A stretch of DNA of 64,000 bases. Source: a virus. The notes under the pieces were generated by a model that worked only from the letters and a program-made list of their open reading frames with translations, did no database searches and was not told where the DNA came from. Positions 35,335 through 44,115 of this stretch are shown piece after piece. A program made the position numbers and the translations under genes. Position 1 is the stretch's first letter. The number at the start of each line of letters is the position of its first letter. The DNA lies in the IMG/VR virus record IMGVR_UViG_3300036985_003683, positions 23,019-87,018 of that record; one strand, given 5' to 3'.

Positions 35335-36204
35335 TCACACGGTAGGTTCTAACTCGTGTTCGAAAGAAAGAGATACGGGAGCTGTCCACAGATTGTCACC
35401 ACTATCGGGTGAAAAGTCAGTGAGGTAGCAATTCTGGAATGTGTTACCCTGGCCCACTAAGTCACCCTTCTGACTTGACAATTCGTGAAAGGAGTCGTGC
35501 AATAGCTTCTCCAAAGGAGGCCTACTGTAGGTGACGCCATCGGGTACAACCCTGTACCATGATGAAACGTTCAAACTCAACCTACGTGCTCCACGCCTAC
35601 TCTTCACACGTACGCCCAACCCCCTAGGCACAGTCTCAACTATGGATGGACGACTCACAGACATGGAATCTATAAAAGCGTGAGTTCCCAATGCCTTAGT
35701 GGCGAAGGTGTAGGAACCCGCACTGGTCCTAGCGCCAGCCTCAGCTGGTTCGACTGGGTCGGGGGTCAACTTAGCAGCTAGCCCCGCGTCCTTGGGTAGA
35801 GACCTTATGAAGGTCAACTCATAGCAGATGTACGAAGAATTGGCAGCGTTCCGGATAGAGCACTTGCCCCCAGTGAAGAGTGTGTCAATCCAAACTTGAT
35901 CTGCTATCTGGAGCTTGCCGATACCCGTCTTACCCAAGTCCCTCAAAAACTCATAGCAGAACCACTCTGCAGCGCCCGAGGTAGTTCTCTCAAAATATGA
36001 CGTCACGGAGAGTTGGAACAGGCCCCCACCAAGAGCATGATAATTCACACCCATAGGGAGAGGGACGGTAGCTGCTTGCACTGCGGGGTAACTAGAGAGA
36101 ATGGCTACGTCAAAACCCGACTGGAGATTGAGAAGGGGACTGCGTGGGAGGAATACTGTTATCGCGTTAGTCTCGTCTACGAATTGTCCAGCTGTGGGGA
36201 TCAT
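35335..36204 (-). CDS. Probable distal tail protein
   Basis: 289 residues directly after the tape measure gene, the place of the distal tail protein in siphoviruses. Only faint family features can be seen: beta-rich, with a Thr/Ser-rich middle. ATG 36204 follows the tape measure stop by one base, with AGG upstream. Assignment is by position. Confidence 0.5.
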   Translation of the reverse strand: MIPTAGQFVDETNAITVFLPRSPLLNLQSGFDVAILSSYPAVQAATVPLPMGVNYHALGGGLFQLSVTSYFERTTSGAAEWFCYEFLRDLGKTGIGKLQIADQVWIDTLFTGGKCSIRNAANSSYICYELTFIRSLPKDAGLAAKLTPDPVEPAEAGARTSAGSYTFATKALGTHAFIDSMSVSRPSIVETVPRGLGVRVKSRRGARRLSLNVSSWYRVVPDGVTYSRPPLEKLLHDSFHELSSQKGDLVGQGNTFQNCYLTDFSPDSGDNLWTAPVSLSFEHELEPTV

Positions 36205-36205
36205 C

Positions 36206-38851
36206 TTAACCTGTCATCATAGCTTGGAGCTGTTCAATAGAAGTCTGCTGTGCTGCTAACCTCGCCGTGTGATTAGCTAGAGCAGCAGCTGCGGATTGTA
36301 GTGCGGCAATGCTGCGGTTGTGTAGCGCTTCACTCTGCGTGGAGGAAGCTATCACCTGAGTGCTAATCTGCTCCTGGAGTGCAATCTCGGCCTCTTTGTT
36401 CGCACGTGCGGTTTCGTCTGCTGCCACTTGTCCCGCGTGTAGTTGTGCCAGAATCTCAACACTACGAGCCTGACCTACACCCAGCTGCTGCTGAGCTAGT
36501 AACTGATTTTCCGCAGATTGTGGATCTGGTACGTTAGTTGGCAGGTCCTGGATGGTATTGAGAGCTTCCGCAGCGCGAGCTTGCACTTCTGCCTGGTTGG
36601 CCTGGAAATCTGCAGAGCGTGTATCCAGAAAATCCAGAAACTGATTCACACCCAGAGCAGGATCGTCAACACCACTCTCAATGTGAGTCTGCATTGCAGC
36701 GAGAGCGTCTATCATAGGCTGGGTACGATTTACCGAGCTACCATCTATGGCCTTCATGAGCTCTTCGTTTGACTTAGCGTTGTCGCCTGAAGCAGCATTC
36801 ATCAAATTGGTGATGTGATCCATGCGGGCTACGGCAGAGTCGTGTGTACCATCCTTCATAGTGGCTAGGAAGTCTTCGGCAGTGGCGAGTGCGTCGTCCA
36901 TACCTTCAAACATGGAACCACCCAGCGCATTGGGTAACTTCTCACCGAGCTTTGTAAGCGTCCTGACCAATTTGACCAACAACTCACCTATGGCAGTTAT
37001 CACCTTGGTAACACCCTCACCCATAAGGGCAATGCTGTTGAAGAAGGCAGATATGTGATTACCCAGTGCAGAAAATGCGAATCCCACGGAACGCACTAAC
37101 GCTACGAGTATCTCCCAGTTGTCGATTATCGGAGACAGTGCTGACAGTATGCCCTGGGCCATTGACACTGCGAGTGCTACTACGAACTTGAACGCTCCCT
37201 GAAAAGACCTAATCCAACCAGCTAGTAATCCAGCAACGTCCACGGCCTCCAGAGCTGATAGGAACTTAGGTATGACGTCTATTATGATGTGTAGAAACCA
37301 CTCACCGATCATCTGGACAGCTTTGGATATGATGGCTAGCGAGTCCCCTCCCTGAGCCCCCAATTTACCTAGGGCAGTAGCCCACGCCGTGACAGCTTCA
37401 AGGATGATGGCTATCGTAGAGTTCCAAACTTCCCCCACAGTATTGAAGAAGGAGAGAGCCTGACCACTCTCAACAACTTTCCAAATACCATCTACCCATC
37501 CGGGGATGGCCTCTATGATGTACATAATGCCCTGACGAATATCTGCCAGGATCTGTTGGTAGAAGGCGGATCCTCTCATCTGTTCTACGAGTCGCTGTAA
37601 GTAGTTCAACAACACTTCGAACACTCCGGACGTAGCAAGTCCGTCAAGGGCCATACCAGTCTCTTCCAGGATTATGATGATGTCATCAAAGACGGGTCGG
37701 AATGCCCCCTGGAGCAACTCGAATACTACAATTCCCAGATTCTTGAAACGTGTTTCCCACAACTCGAGCTGATACGAAATGGTTGCCAAGGTAGCTTCGA
37801 CTGCCGCGTTGAAGTCGTCCATGGATTTAGCACCATTTCGCATATTGTCGAAAATGGTGTTGAACGCTTCCTCGGATATGTTAGTCAGAGCACCAATACC
37901 GCGAACCGCTGCCTGGTTGCTGAACATTTCACCGATAACGTCGTCGCCGAACTGCGCTCTGATCGCTCTCAGATCCTCGAGAGTCTTACGCAAGTCGATA
38001 GTGCCGTCTGCCGCCTTCGTGACTTGGAACCCGTACTTAGCCCAAGCACCAATCATCATCTTAGTAGGTTTGACGAGCTGATTCAAGGACGAAGTGATGG
38101 AGAACATCACGTGACCCTGTGCACCCATAACCTGCGTGACCCCTGCTGTGGCAGCAGATGCGTCTTCCATTGTGATACCCAAAGCGGAAGCAATTGGAAG
38201 AACTCCACCCATCAATCGGGCGAGTTCCTTCATATTACCGCGACCTTGAATCTGTGTTTGGAAGAGCATGGCGGAAACGCGCTCTGCGTCCGCTGCGGCT
38301 AGGCCGTAGGAATTGAGTGTGGAGATCATGACGTTCATAACGTCATCCATCTCAATCCACCCTGTCTGGGCAAGTTTGCCCGCGGACATCATGATGGTCC
38401 CAGCGTCTTCCACATCACGGAAACCGCCCGAGATCACTTCGTACAGTCCCTCCATAACGCCCTCGATATCCTTACCGAGAGCGTTGGAGACTTGTAAACC
38501 AATGTCCTTAACCTCATTGAGGGAGGAACCCGCTTCGTTGGCAATGTTGCCAAAGATACGTCCAGCATCTTTCTCAAACTGGAGCCAATCGTCCCTCATG
38601 ACGGCAAAGGCATTGGAGAGATTAGTCAAGACGAATTCGGCGATTGACTCCAAACCCGACATGATACTCATGAACACTGTCGTAGCAACGTCGAATGTGG
38701 CCCCCAATATGGAAGAAACAGCGCTACCTACTCGACCCACTATCTCCAGACCAGCATTCAAAGCCTCTACGGCTGAGAGCGCTGTAGTAGCTGTTGCATT
38801 GATGATCAAAAGCAGTTCTGCCACTGTTTCCCCTACATCAAGAATTCCCAC
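36206..38851 (-). CDS. Tail tape measure protein
   Basis: 881 residues of mostly helical sequence with hydrophobic stretches, the classic tape measure pattern. The segment SSLNEVKDIGLQVSNALGKD to about residue 330 (ALGITMEDASAATAGVTQVMG) resembles the TP901-type tape measure domain. It follows the frameshifted chaperone genes, as in lambda. By the rule of about 0.15 nm per residue, the tail would be near 130 nm (inference). GTG 38851 overlaps the chaperone end by 19 bases. Ala/Gln-rich C-terminus. Confidence 0.93.
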   Translation of the reverse strand: MGILDVGETVAELLLIINATATTALSAVEALNAGLEIVGRVGSAVSSILGATFDVATTVFMSIMSGLESIAEFVLTNLSNAFAVMRDDWLQFEKDAGRIFGNIANEAGSSLNEVKDIGLQVSNALGKDIEGVMEGLYEVISGGFRDVEDAGTIMMSAGKLAQTGWIEMDDVMNVMISTLNSYGLAAADAERVSAMLFQTQIQGRGNMKELARLMGGVLPIASALGITMEDASAATAGVTQVMGAQGHVMFSITSSLNQLVKPTKMMIGAWAKYGFQVTKAADGTIDLRKTLEDLRAIRAQFGDDVIGEMFSNQAAVRGIGALTNISEEAFNTIFDNMRNGAKSMDDFNAAVEATLATISYQLELWETRFKNLGIVVFELLQGAFRPVFDDIIIILEETGMALDGLATSGVFEVLLNYLQRLVEQMRGSAFYQQILADIRQGIMYIIEAIPGWVDGIWKVVESGQALSFFNTVGEVWNSTIAIILEAVTAWATALGKLGAQGGDSLAIISKAVQMIGEWFLHIIIDVIPKFLSALEAVDVAGLLAGWIRSFQGAFKFVVALAVSMAQGILSALSPIIDNWEILVALVRSVGFAFSALGNHISAFFNSIALMGEGVTKVITAIGELLVKLVRTLTKLGEKLPNALGGSMFEGMDDALATAEDFLATMKDGTHDSAVARMDHITNLMNAASGDNAKSNEELMKAIDGSSVNRTQPMIDALAAMQTHIESGVDDPALGVNQFLDFLDTRSADFQANQAEVQARAAEALNTIQDLPTNVPDPQSAENQLLAQQQLGVGQARSVEILAQLHAGQVAADETARANKEAEIALQEQISTQVIASSTQSEALHNRSIAALQSAAAALANHTARLAAQQTSIEQLQAMMTG

Positions 38852-39099
38852 TCGGAATTGAGTACAGCAACTTCGGCTGACAGCGCCTCGGCCTGTTTCT
38901 TGGCACCGCTCATTGCTTGTAGACGACGTAGATAGTGTTGGCTCCTAGCCTCTTCAATCGCCATCATCACTTCCACTTCTACAGCATCCATACTGTGCAG
39001 TGTTCCCAGAGATATACCAGTATGGCGCGTGATACGGTACAACAGCATCAACTCGAGTGCCATACGATCATCGTCTGACACGGGTTCGTCAGTTTTCAC
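38833..39099 (-). CDS. Tail assembly chaperone, T-like extension
   Basis: Reading frame for the C-terminal part of a lambda gpGT-type chaperone. The 88-residue count from GTG 39099 probably understates it, because the frame is entered from the upstream gene by a -1 frameshift at 39135-39141 and continues with LTEAFSRIYGGEV before that GTG. Helical, charged, about 100 residues from the shift to the stop. It lies just before the tape measure gene, as expected. Confidence 0.75.
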   Translation of the reverse strand: MKTDEPVSDDDRMALELMLLYRITRHTGISLGTLHSMDAVEVEVMMAIEEARSQHYLRRLQAMSGAKKQAEALSAEVAVLNSEWEFLM

Positions 39100-39131
39100 C
39101 TCCCCACCGTAGATTCGTGAGAAGGCCTCTG

Positions 39132-39617
39132 TCAGTTTTTTGGCTTACCCAGCGAGGCTGAATCAGTGAAGGAGTTCTCAGCGTCAATGGCGGCTACCAA
39201 GTCCGCTTCGAGAATTCCGAACTGGTTTTCGTCCAGGTCAGCGTTGACTGCCAGCAGTTCAGTCATCTTCTCCCACGAGTACTTGATGGGATTGCCCTTA
39301 TCGTCAAGGACGTTTTCCCAACCCACAATGGACTCGCGCAAACGCATGTCCTTTACCGTACCGATGGAGTACTGCAGTGATACGTCCTCGGCAGTCACCT
39401 TGTTGGATTTCGGTGCAGTCTTGTTACGTTGAAACTGTGTCCCCTTCACAGTGATCATGGAATTTTCGATCTGACGCTTGGTTCCGTGTTCGAGTCTCGT
39501 CATCTTGATGACGATCTTCTCTTCGTCCGGAATGAGCTCGACACCAGAGTCAGGATCGGGATTACGCAGGGGCCACTTGACTTCAAAATTCCGTGACCTG
39601 AACAGATTAACACGCAT
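39132..39617 (-). CDS. Tail assembly chaperone, G-like
   Basis: About 161 residues located between tail tube and tape measure genes. Shape and position match the lambda gpG family; ends in LGKPKN at the slippery site. ATG 39617 has GGAG six bases upstream; GTG 39629 is the other choice. Works with the frameshifted form to coat the tape measure protein during tail assembly. Confidence 0.8.
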   Translation of the reverse strand: MRVNLFRSRNFEVKWPLRNPDPDSGVELIPDEEKIVIKMTRLEHGTKRQIENSMITVKGTQFQRNKTAPKSNKVTAEDVSLQYSIGTVKDMRLRESIVGWENVLDDKGNPIKYSWEKMTELLAVNADLDENQFGILEADLVAAIDAENSFTDSASLGKPKN

Positions 39618-39647
39618 AGCAGTCTCCACACGACAGTCAGGAAAAAA

Positions 39648-39707
39648 GAGTGGGGCCGCACATCAAACTGGGACTGCCACCAGCCGACGCCGCCCACGGC
39701 CCCACTC
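39648..39707 (-). terminator. Terminator after the tail tube gene
   Basis: Stem of 11 bp (GAGTGGGGCCG / CGGCCCCACTC) around a loop of about 38 bases, followed on the minus strand by TTTTTT. A long-loop hairpin; some read-through must feed the chaperone genes. Confidence 0.75.
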
Positions 39708-39711
39708 AATA

Positions 39712-40608
39712 CTACGTAGTCGCAGCAACGATTGCGTCAGTGGCTGCTGGTTTTCGTGCAACGGCAGTGCACACCAGCGTCTGGATATCCCCCACTGATC
39801 CTGTCCTTACCACGGACTTCAGAACCAACTTACTCATCGTCAACGTCAGAGTGTCCACAGGTGATCCTGTGCCCGGATAGTTGAAGACGACTACGAAGGC
39901 CAAATCGCGGTCGCGACTTCGAACAAGACTTCGATAATGTGCTGCCATGGTTGCGTCAGTTCTCACAGTGAACGTGACTTCAATCTGGCGGCGACCAGCG
40001 TCGATCCACTTGATATTGCGATTGGTATCCTTTGGCTCACTCGGAGAGAGGTTGTTGGATATCGCAATAGAGAACTCTGTGATGTTCGATTCAGAGACAG
40101 TGTTCACTGTGAAGGTAGCATCACTGAACTCGAACGCTGCCTGTGCAGGGAGGGATGGCTTGACGAAAGACGCTACCGTCGTCTCAGTACAGCCGATCAT
40201 GTCAAAGCTGAATTTGACCTTAGGATCGGATCCTGAAGCAGCGATGGTAACACTGTCAGCCTTGAGCCCTGTATGCTGCAGGTATTCGTTCTTGGCCTTG
40301 TCGAAACACTGCACTGTGTAAGACTTAAGGTCGTAGGACGCTGTACGTGGAAGTCCTGCGATGTCGAGCAATCGCGCAATGTTATCTGGCCACACCTGTG
40401 AAACGTACGCACCCGCGAGGAGTTGTGCAACTACGTCAACGTATACAGTGTCGATCTCGCCTGTGAACTTTTCCTGTTCGAGGGGCTCGTTCTCCAATTC
40501 CACTGAATACTCATCGGGGGCGATGCCCACAAATGCAGCAGCGGCAGTGCCCCAAGCAACTGCCTCTTCTCCCATACGGTAATACTCAAGCTGCCTAACT
40601 GTACCCAT
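39712..40608 (-). CDS. Major tail tube protein
   Basis: 298 residues placed before the chaperone pair, as in siphoviruses. The sequence is beta-rich with few charged clusters (QVEVTFTV-type strands such as RRQIEVTFTV and VDTLTLTMSKLV near the end), as in tail tube proteins. Ends soon before a strong terminator, which would support high expression. ATG 40608. Assigned by position and style. Confidence 0.7.
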   Translation of the reverse strand: MGTVRQLEYYRMGEEAVAWGTAAAAFVGIAPDEYSVELENEPLEQEKFTGEIDTVYVDVVAQLLAGAYVSQVWPDNIARLLDIAGLPRTASYDLKSYTVQCFDKAKNEYLQHTGLKADSVTIAASGSDPKVKFSFDMIGCTETTVASFVKPSLPAQAAFEFSDATFTVNTVSESNITEFSIAISNNLSPSEPKDTNRNIKWIDAGRRQIEVTFTVRTDATMAAHYRSLVRSRDRDLAFVVVFNYPGTGSPVDTLTLTMSKLVLKSVVRTGSVGDIQTLVCTAVARKPAATDAIVAATT

Positions 40609-40885
40609 TCGTCACCTCTCCTACAAAATGAGCTCTCAATGAGAACTCAGACTGATGAAACTCACAGTATAATCCTTCGGACACCCTAAGACGTTCGCAC
40701 AATTTTCCACCCATGTGGATGAACCTACATACGTCTGTCACACTACGCCACTCTTCAGGTGGTAACAATATCACCTGTTCGGGAGCAACAGACACTACTT
40801 GCAGGTAGAATACTTCCCCTACTGGAGTGCGCGCCCTGTGGTGTCCCCTACCGTAAGGTCCCACATACTGGTACTGAAGTTCCAC
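40595..40885 (-). CDS. Hypothetical tail-region protein, 96 residues
   Basis: Between the LamG-containing gene and the tail tube gene. Three Cys/His-containing segments (VCRFIHMGGKLCERL; YCEFHQ) might bind metal. GTG 40885 has GAAGG upstream and follows the previous stop closely. It overlaps the tube gene start by 14 bases. Function unknown, perhaps a tail adaptor. Confidence 0.55.
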   Translation of the reverse strand: MELQYQYVGPYGRGHHRARTPVGEVFYLQVVSVAPEQVILLPPEEWRSVTDVCRFIHMGGKLCERLRVSEGLYCEFHQSEFSLRAHFVGEVTNGYS

Positions 40886-40886
40886 G

Positions 40887-42035
40887 TTATCCCTTCAGAA
40901 AGTCATGCCGAACTTCAAAGATCAAAGTATCGGTGAAACTGCTGAACAGAGATTCGTCTCTCTGTTCCTCAACTTCGAAAGACGGTCCACGTGACTTCAT
41001 GTTCTGAATGCGTATAAAGTTGAATCTGCCAGCCGTAGTGGTCAGATTGTACATGTTGTATATCGCGGCCAGTGTGACCCACCAGAAGATCTCAATCTCA
41101 CGGACATCCTTGTGATGCATGCGCCCCTGGATTTCAATTGGAACGCGCACTGTGTGAAACGCAGACGTCTCAGGATTGATGTCTGGCAACGTGGCGGGTG
41201 TAATAGTGATGGCCGGAGTATTGGAAGCAGTGAAATTGGCAGGAATCATGTCCCCGGAACGGAACCTGTACTTCTTACCAGTCCGAGCTGCTAGGAAAGT
41301 AGTGAGGGATGAAAACGCGTCGAGAGCTAGCCAAGTATGCTCTCTCACGATGGAGATCACACAAGCTAAATATGGTCCCTCGGTGGGAGTAGGGCTACCC
41401 ACTAGGGTGAGATGTGCCTTGCTATGTGGAAGATTCTGATCGCCAGTACTCAGATCGTAAGCGAATCCAGCTGTAGCTGTGCCCTCATTGAAGTGGTAGA
41501 GAGCTTGAGTCCAGTTGTCGTCTCCAAACTGAATGACGTCAGAAGTGTAGGGAGCTGTGTGCCGTATACGGTTACTCAACCTCACCTCTGATACAGCCCC
41601 TGCCCACCATAGCGAACTACTTGCGTTCCCCAATTCCAGAGCTGCTGCATTGCTGACCGTGCCCTGGTTGGCAATAGCCAGAGTCCCGTCAAGTGCCCCG
41701 TCTATGTAGACGTACATCAGACTGAATTGACGATCCACTGAAACGTGTAGGCGGTGCCAGGCAGCGTCATCTACGTCAGTCGCTAGCGTATACGTCAGGT
41801 CGTTAAAGCGTACCTGCAGTAGGCGAGTGGCACTGAGTTGAATACGCCATCCCACATTGCTCACAAATTTGGATAGCAGTACCTTGATACCACTGCCGCC
41901 AGCAGATACAGTGAACGACACATCGATAGCGAAATTGGTGATGCCCAAATTGATGTGCGAAGCGCTCGCAACAGATCCACCCTGAGTAGCACCATCCAAA
42001 AGGAGTGCACCATAATCATTAGCCAAGGTGACCAC
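40887..42035 (-). CDS. LamG-domain tail protein
   Basis: 382 residues. Residues about 20-190 match a LamG/concanavalin-like lectin domain: NFAIDVSFTVS, AAWHRLHVSVDR, YVYIDGALDG and GAVSEVRLSNRIR. The C-terminal third (about 250-382, EIEIFWWVTLAAIYN and FIRIQNMKSRGPSF) may be a tail-terminator-like domain, since the gene sits at that place between a gpG/virion morphogenesis gene and the tube gene. The lectin part could bind glycans on the host or on the virion. GTG 42035, overlapping the upstream gene by 17 bases. Confidence 0.65.
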   Translation of the reverse strand: MVTLANDYGALLLDGATQGGSVASASHINLGITNFAIDVSFTVSAGGSGIKVLLSKFVSNVGWRIQLSATRLLQVRFNDLTYTLATDVDDAAWHRLHVSVDRQFSLMYVYIDGALDGTLAIANQGTVSNAAALELGNASSSLWWAGAVSEVRLSNRIRHTAPYTSDVIQFGDDNWTQALYHFNEGTATAGFAYDLSTGDQNLPHSKAHLTLVGSPTPTEGPYLACVISIVREHTWLALDAFSSLTTFLAARTGKKYRFRSGDMIPANFTASNTPAITITPATLPDINPETSAFHTVRVPIEIQGRMHHKDVREIEIFWWVTLAAIYNMYNLTTTAGRFNFIRIQNMKSRGPSFEVEEQRDESLFSSFTDTLIFEVRHDFLKG

Positions 42036-42648
42036 CCCAGATAGCGACGGTGCGATTACCGATTCGCTCTTTCATTGCGAACATGGGGCCCCGAACGAGT
42101 TGGGCCTCAGTGTAAAGAGGACGTGCAGGGATGGTGATAGCAGCTGGTCCCACTCCCTGGGCGAATACTACTGATCCACTGGAGGAGATGAAAGTCAATC
42201 CACCTGCACCCTTGGAGATCGCAGGACGTTGATGTGAAGAGCCACTGTGGTGCAGACTCGCTAGGGGATTGTTAGTCCCCTTAACCATCTCTGTGACTCC
42301 CTTACCACGCTGTCTGATGCGTAGTACCGAACGTCTTCCCTTGCCAGTGATGTCCCTGCGTAACTGCCCCGTCCACACCAGCTTAGAAGTGGGACTGGAA
42401 CCAGAGCGACCGGGTGTGGAATAGTATCCTACACCTGCAGAGCGCATACCCCGAGTAGCCTTGCTCAAACTAGGCCATCGTGAGCGACCAGAGGCACCTG
42501 CTTCGAAGTTGCCATCGATCATCTCATCGATGTCTCTCGAAGTCTCTTCCATCTCCTGGCGCAAATTGCCAAGATACTCAGAGACGTTCTTGAGACGTTT
42601 CTTGACTTCGACCATCCCCTGAAGGGAAATGTGAAAGGAGTTACCCAT
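42019..42648 (-). CDS. Phage virion morphogenesis protein (Mu gpG/tail completion-like)
   Basis: 209 residues. RWPSLSKATRGMR, LVWTGQLRRDI and ARPLYTEAQ match the phage virion morphogenesis/tail completion family, which includes Mu gpG and P2 gpS. In siphovirus order it comes between head-tail connector genes and the tail. The ribosome site is weak (GGAAGG about 14 bases upstream of ATG 42648) and a TATACT box lies at 42677-42682. Confidence 0.75.
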   Translation of the reverse strand: MGNSFHISLQGMVEVKKRLKNVSEYLGNLRQEMEETSRDIDEMIDGNFEAGASGRSRWPSLSKATRGMRSAGVGYYSTPGRSGSSPTSKLVWTGQLRRDITGKGRRSVLRIRQRGKGVTEMVKGTNNPLASLHHSGSSHQRPAISKGAGGLTFISSSGSVVFAQGVGPAAITIPARPLYTEAQLVRGPMFAMKERIGNRTVAIWGGHLG

Positions 42649-42676
42649 GGCTACACTCGAACCTTCCTGTTAGAAT

Positions 42677-42682
42677 AGTATA
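42677..42682 (-). promoter_or_regulatory. GGTATACT box before the tail module
   Basis: Minus-strand GGGGTATACT, 29 bases before ATG 42648, in a 70-base gap after the glycosyltransferase gene. Possible start of tail-module transcription. Weak match to the GGTATAAT motif. Confidence 0.3.
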
Positions 42683-42718
42683 CCCCACAGGTAGGCACTC
42701 CGATCGAATTTTCACATA

Positions 42719-43582
42719 TTAGTCGAGGTAGTACAGGAGGCGCTCGGGATGGGCTTCTATGAGGGCTAGGAGTTCTGCTTGGAACTTCCCTTCGTCACTT
42801 CGACGTGCGTTTAGCCGCGAGTCGGATCGAGCACCATCAGGACGACTCCCTCCGGATGTGGATTCAAAGTGCCACAAACGCGAAGTTGATCGAACTGCTA
42901 GGTTCCAACCCGCCAGGTACATGCGCGTATAGAACAGAGTCTCTTCGCGATGCCCCGTAGGTGAAAAGTGTGTGCAGAAACCTCCCACAGCCTCTGCAGC
43001 TGCTCGCCTGTATAGTGATCCACCGTGTAGAGTGCACACCAGCCAGATGTGATCCTCTTTCACTACCAATTCCTGTGAGTCATTTGGTTCCCATATCCAA
43101 GGTAGTGTGGGGGCGGTTGCAGCCTCAAACACTTTCTTGAACCCATTACGCAAGACCGCGGGTGGTTCAACATAGTGACCTTTCCATGCGAAATTGGGAG
43201 TCATGAAGCCCACTGCCCCTACCTTCTCACCACCTGGACGACATAGAACGTCGTGAGCGCGTTCGATCATCTCGGGCTCCATCCAGATGTCGTCCTCTTG
43301 CCTGATTACCAACTCAGTAGTAGCAATTTCGAGCATTCGCTGATACGATCCAGGAATGCCTATGGATGAGTCTGTTTCGTACACCACACTGTGCCCGTAC
43401 TTCTTCATAACCACGAGTAGCCGTGTCACGCGTTCATCGTTGATCACAGGTTCGCGAGAAGCGTCCATGATGATGAGGTCCCAAGCCTGGTAAGTCTGGG
43501 ACAAGAGCGATGACAGAGTAATCAGTAGATACTCGAGTCGATCCTTGGTATTGATGCACACTGTAATACGTGACTGGGTCAT
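42719..43582 (-). CDS. GT2 family glycosyltransferase
   Basis: 287 residues. ITVCINTKDRLEYLLITLSS opens the nucleotide-binding half; VIRQEDDIWMEPEM supplies the DxD-like metal site; GGSLYRRAAAEAVGG is a further GT2 pattern. One transferase domain only. ATG 43582 overlaps the methyltransferase stop as ATGA. It is part of the sugar island and directly precedes the tail genes. Confidence 0.85.
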   Translation of the reverse strand: MTQSRITVCINTKDRLEYLLITLSSLLSQTYQAWDLIIMDASREPVINDERVTRLLVVMKKYGHSVVYETDSSIGIPGSYQRMLEIATTELVIRQEDDIWMEPEMIERAHDVLCRPGGEKVGAVGFMTPNFAWKGHYVEPPAVLRNGFKKVFEAATAPTLPWIWEPNDSQELVVKEDHIWLVCTLHGGSLYRRAAAEAVGGFCTHFSPTGHREETLFYTRMYLAGWNLAVRSTSRLWHFESTSGGSRPDGARSDSRLNARRSDEGKFQAELLALIEAHPERLLYYLD

Positions 43583-44115
43583 GTGAGCTGTTCCTTGGGA
43601 ATCATGAGAAACCACCCACGTTCAAATGTGAATGGAGCTAACTGTAATGGAGTGTGATTTACGAACAAATCGTAAAGGGAGTCTATGGTGTGTACGAAAG
43701 CTGTGTCGAACTGCGTTTGAGAAGATGCGGTCGTGGGACGTACCACTCCGCGGTAGGGGCCATATCGATGGCTCAAATGTGTAAAGTGGGTATCCAATAA
43801 GACCACCTTACCCCTCATACGTTCGACCATAGGAATCTGAACAGTCAATGGCAGGTGGTAGAGAATGCCCGCACATATTACCACATCTCCAGGAAAAGAG
43901 ATCATAGCAGTGACGTCGGCGAGTTCGAAGACTTCCTCACAATCCTCGGGAACACGTGCTCGGGTATTATCAAAGGCTAGGACTTTCAAACCCTCTCCCA
44001 GAAGTATCCTCGTATAGTGACAGCCTCCGCAGGCGAGATCTACGAAACTCGACTGTGGAAGCAATTTCACTAGTTGACGAAACTGGTAGTACTTTATCTC
44101 TTCTGCATCTGTCAT
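43579..44115 (-). CDS. SAM-dependent methyltransferase
   Basis: 178 residues with FVDLACGGCHYTRIL (SAM motif I, about 24-38) and a LAFDNT strand end. ICAGILYHLPL is the post-motif. It ends ATGA-coupled to the GT2 gene and starts overlapping the ThyX stop, so it likely methylates a sugar or a base in the same pathway. Substrate not evident. Confidence 0.7.
   Translation of the reverse strand: MTDAEEIKYYQFRQLVKLLPQSSFVDLACGGCHYTRILLGEGLKVLAFDNTRARVPEDCEEVFELADVTAMISFPGDVVICAGILYHLPLTVQIPMVERMRGKVVLLDTHFTHLSHRYGPYRGVVRPTTASSQTQFDTAFVHTIDSLYDLFVNHTPLQLAPFTFERGWFLMIPKEQLT

Larger units (their letters stand above)
38833..39617 (-). other. Frameshifted gpGT-like chaperone fusion (programmed -1 shift)
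   Basis: Slippery heptamer A AAA AAC at 39141-39135, directly before the TGA (39134-39132) of the first chaperone gene. A -1 shift there continues in the frame of the next gene down to 38833. This is the arrangement known from lambda G/GT, and needs no other signals. The fusion would be about 260 residues. Confidence 0.85.

Noticed and set aside
33582-40608. Contractile tail (myovirus)
   Set aside because: No sheath or baseplate-wedge genes are seen, and a tube gene, chaperone frameshift and tape measure gene follow in siphovirus order.
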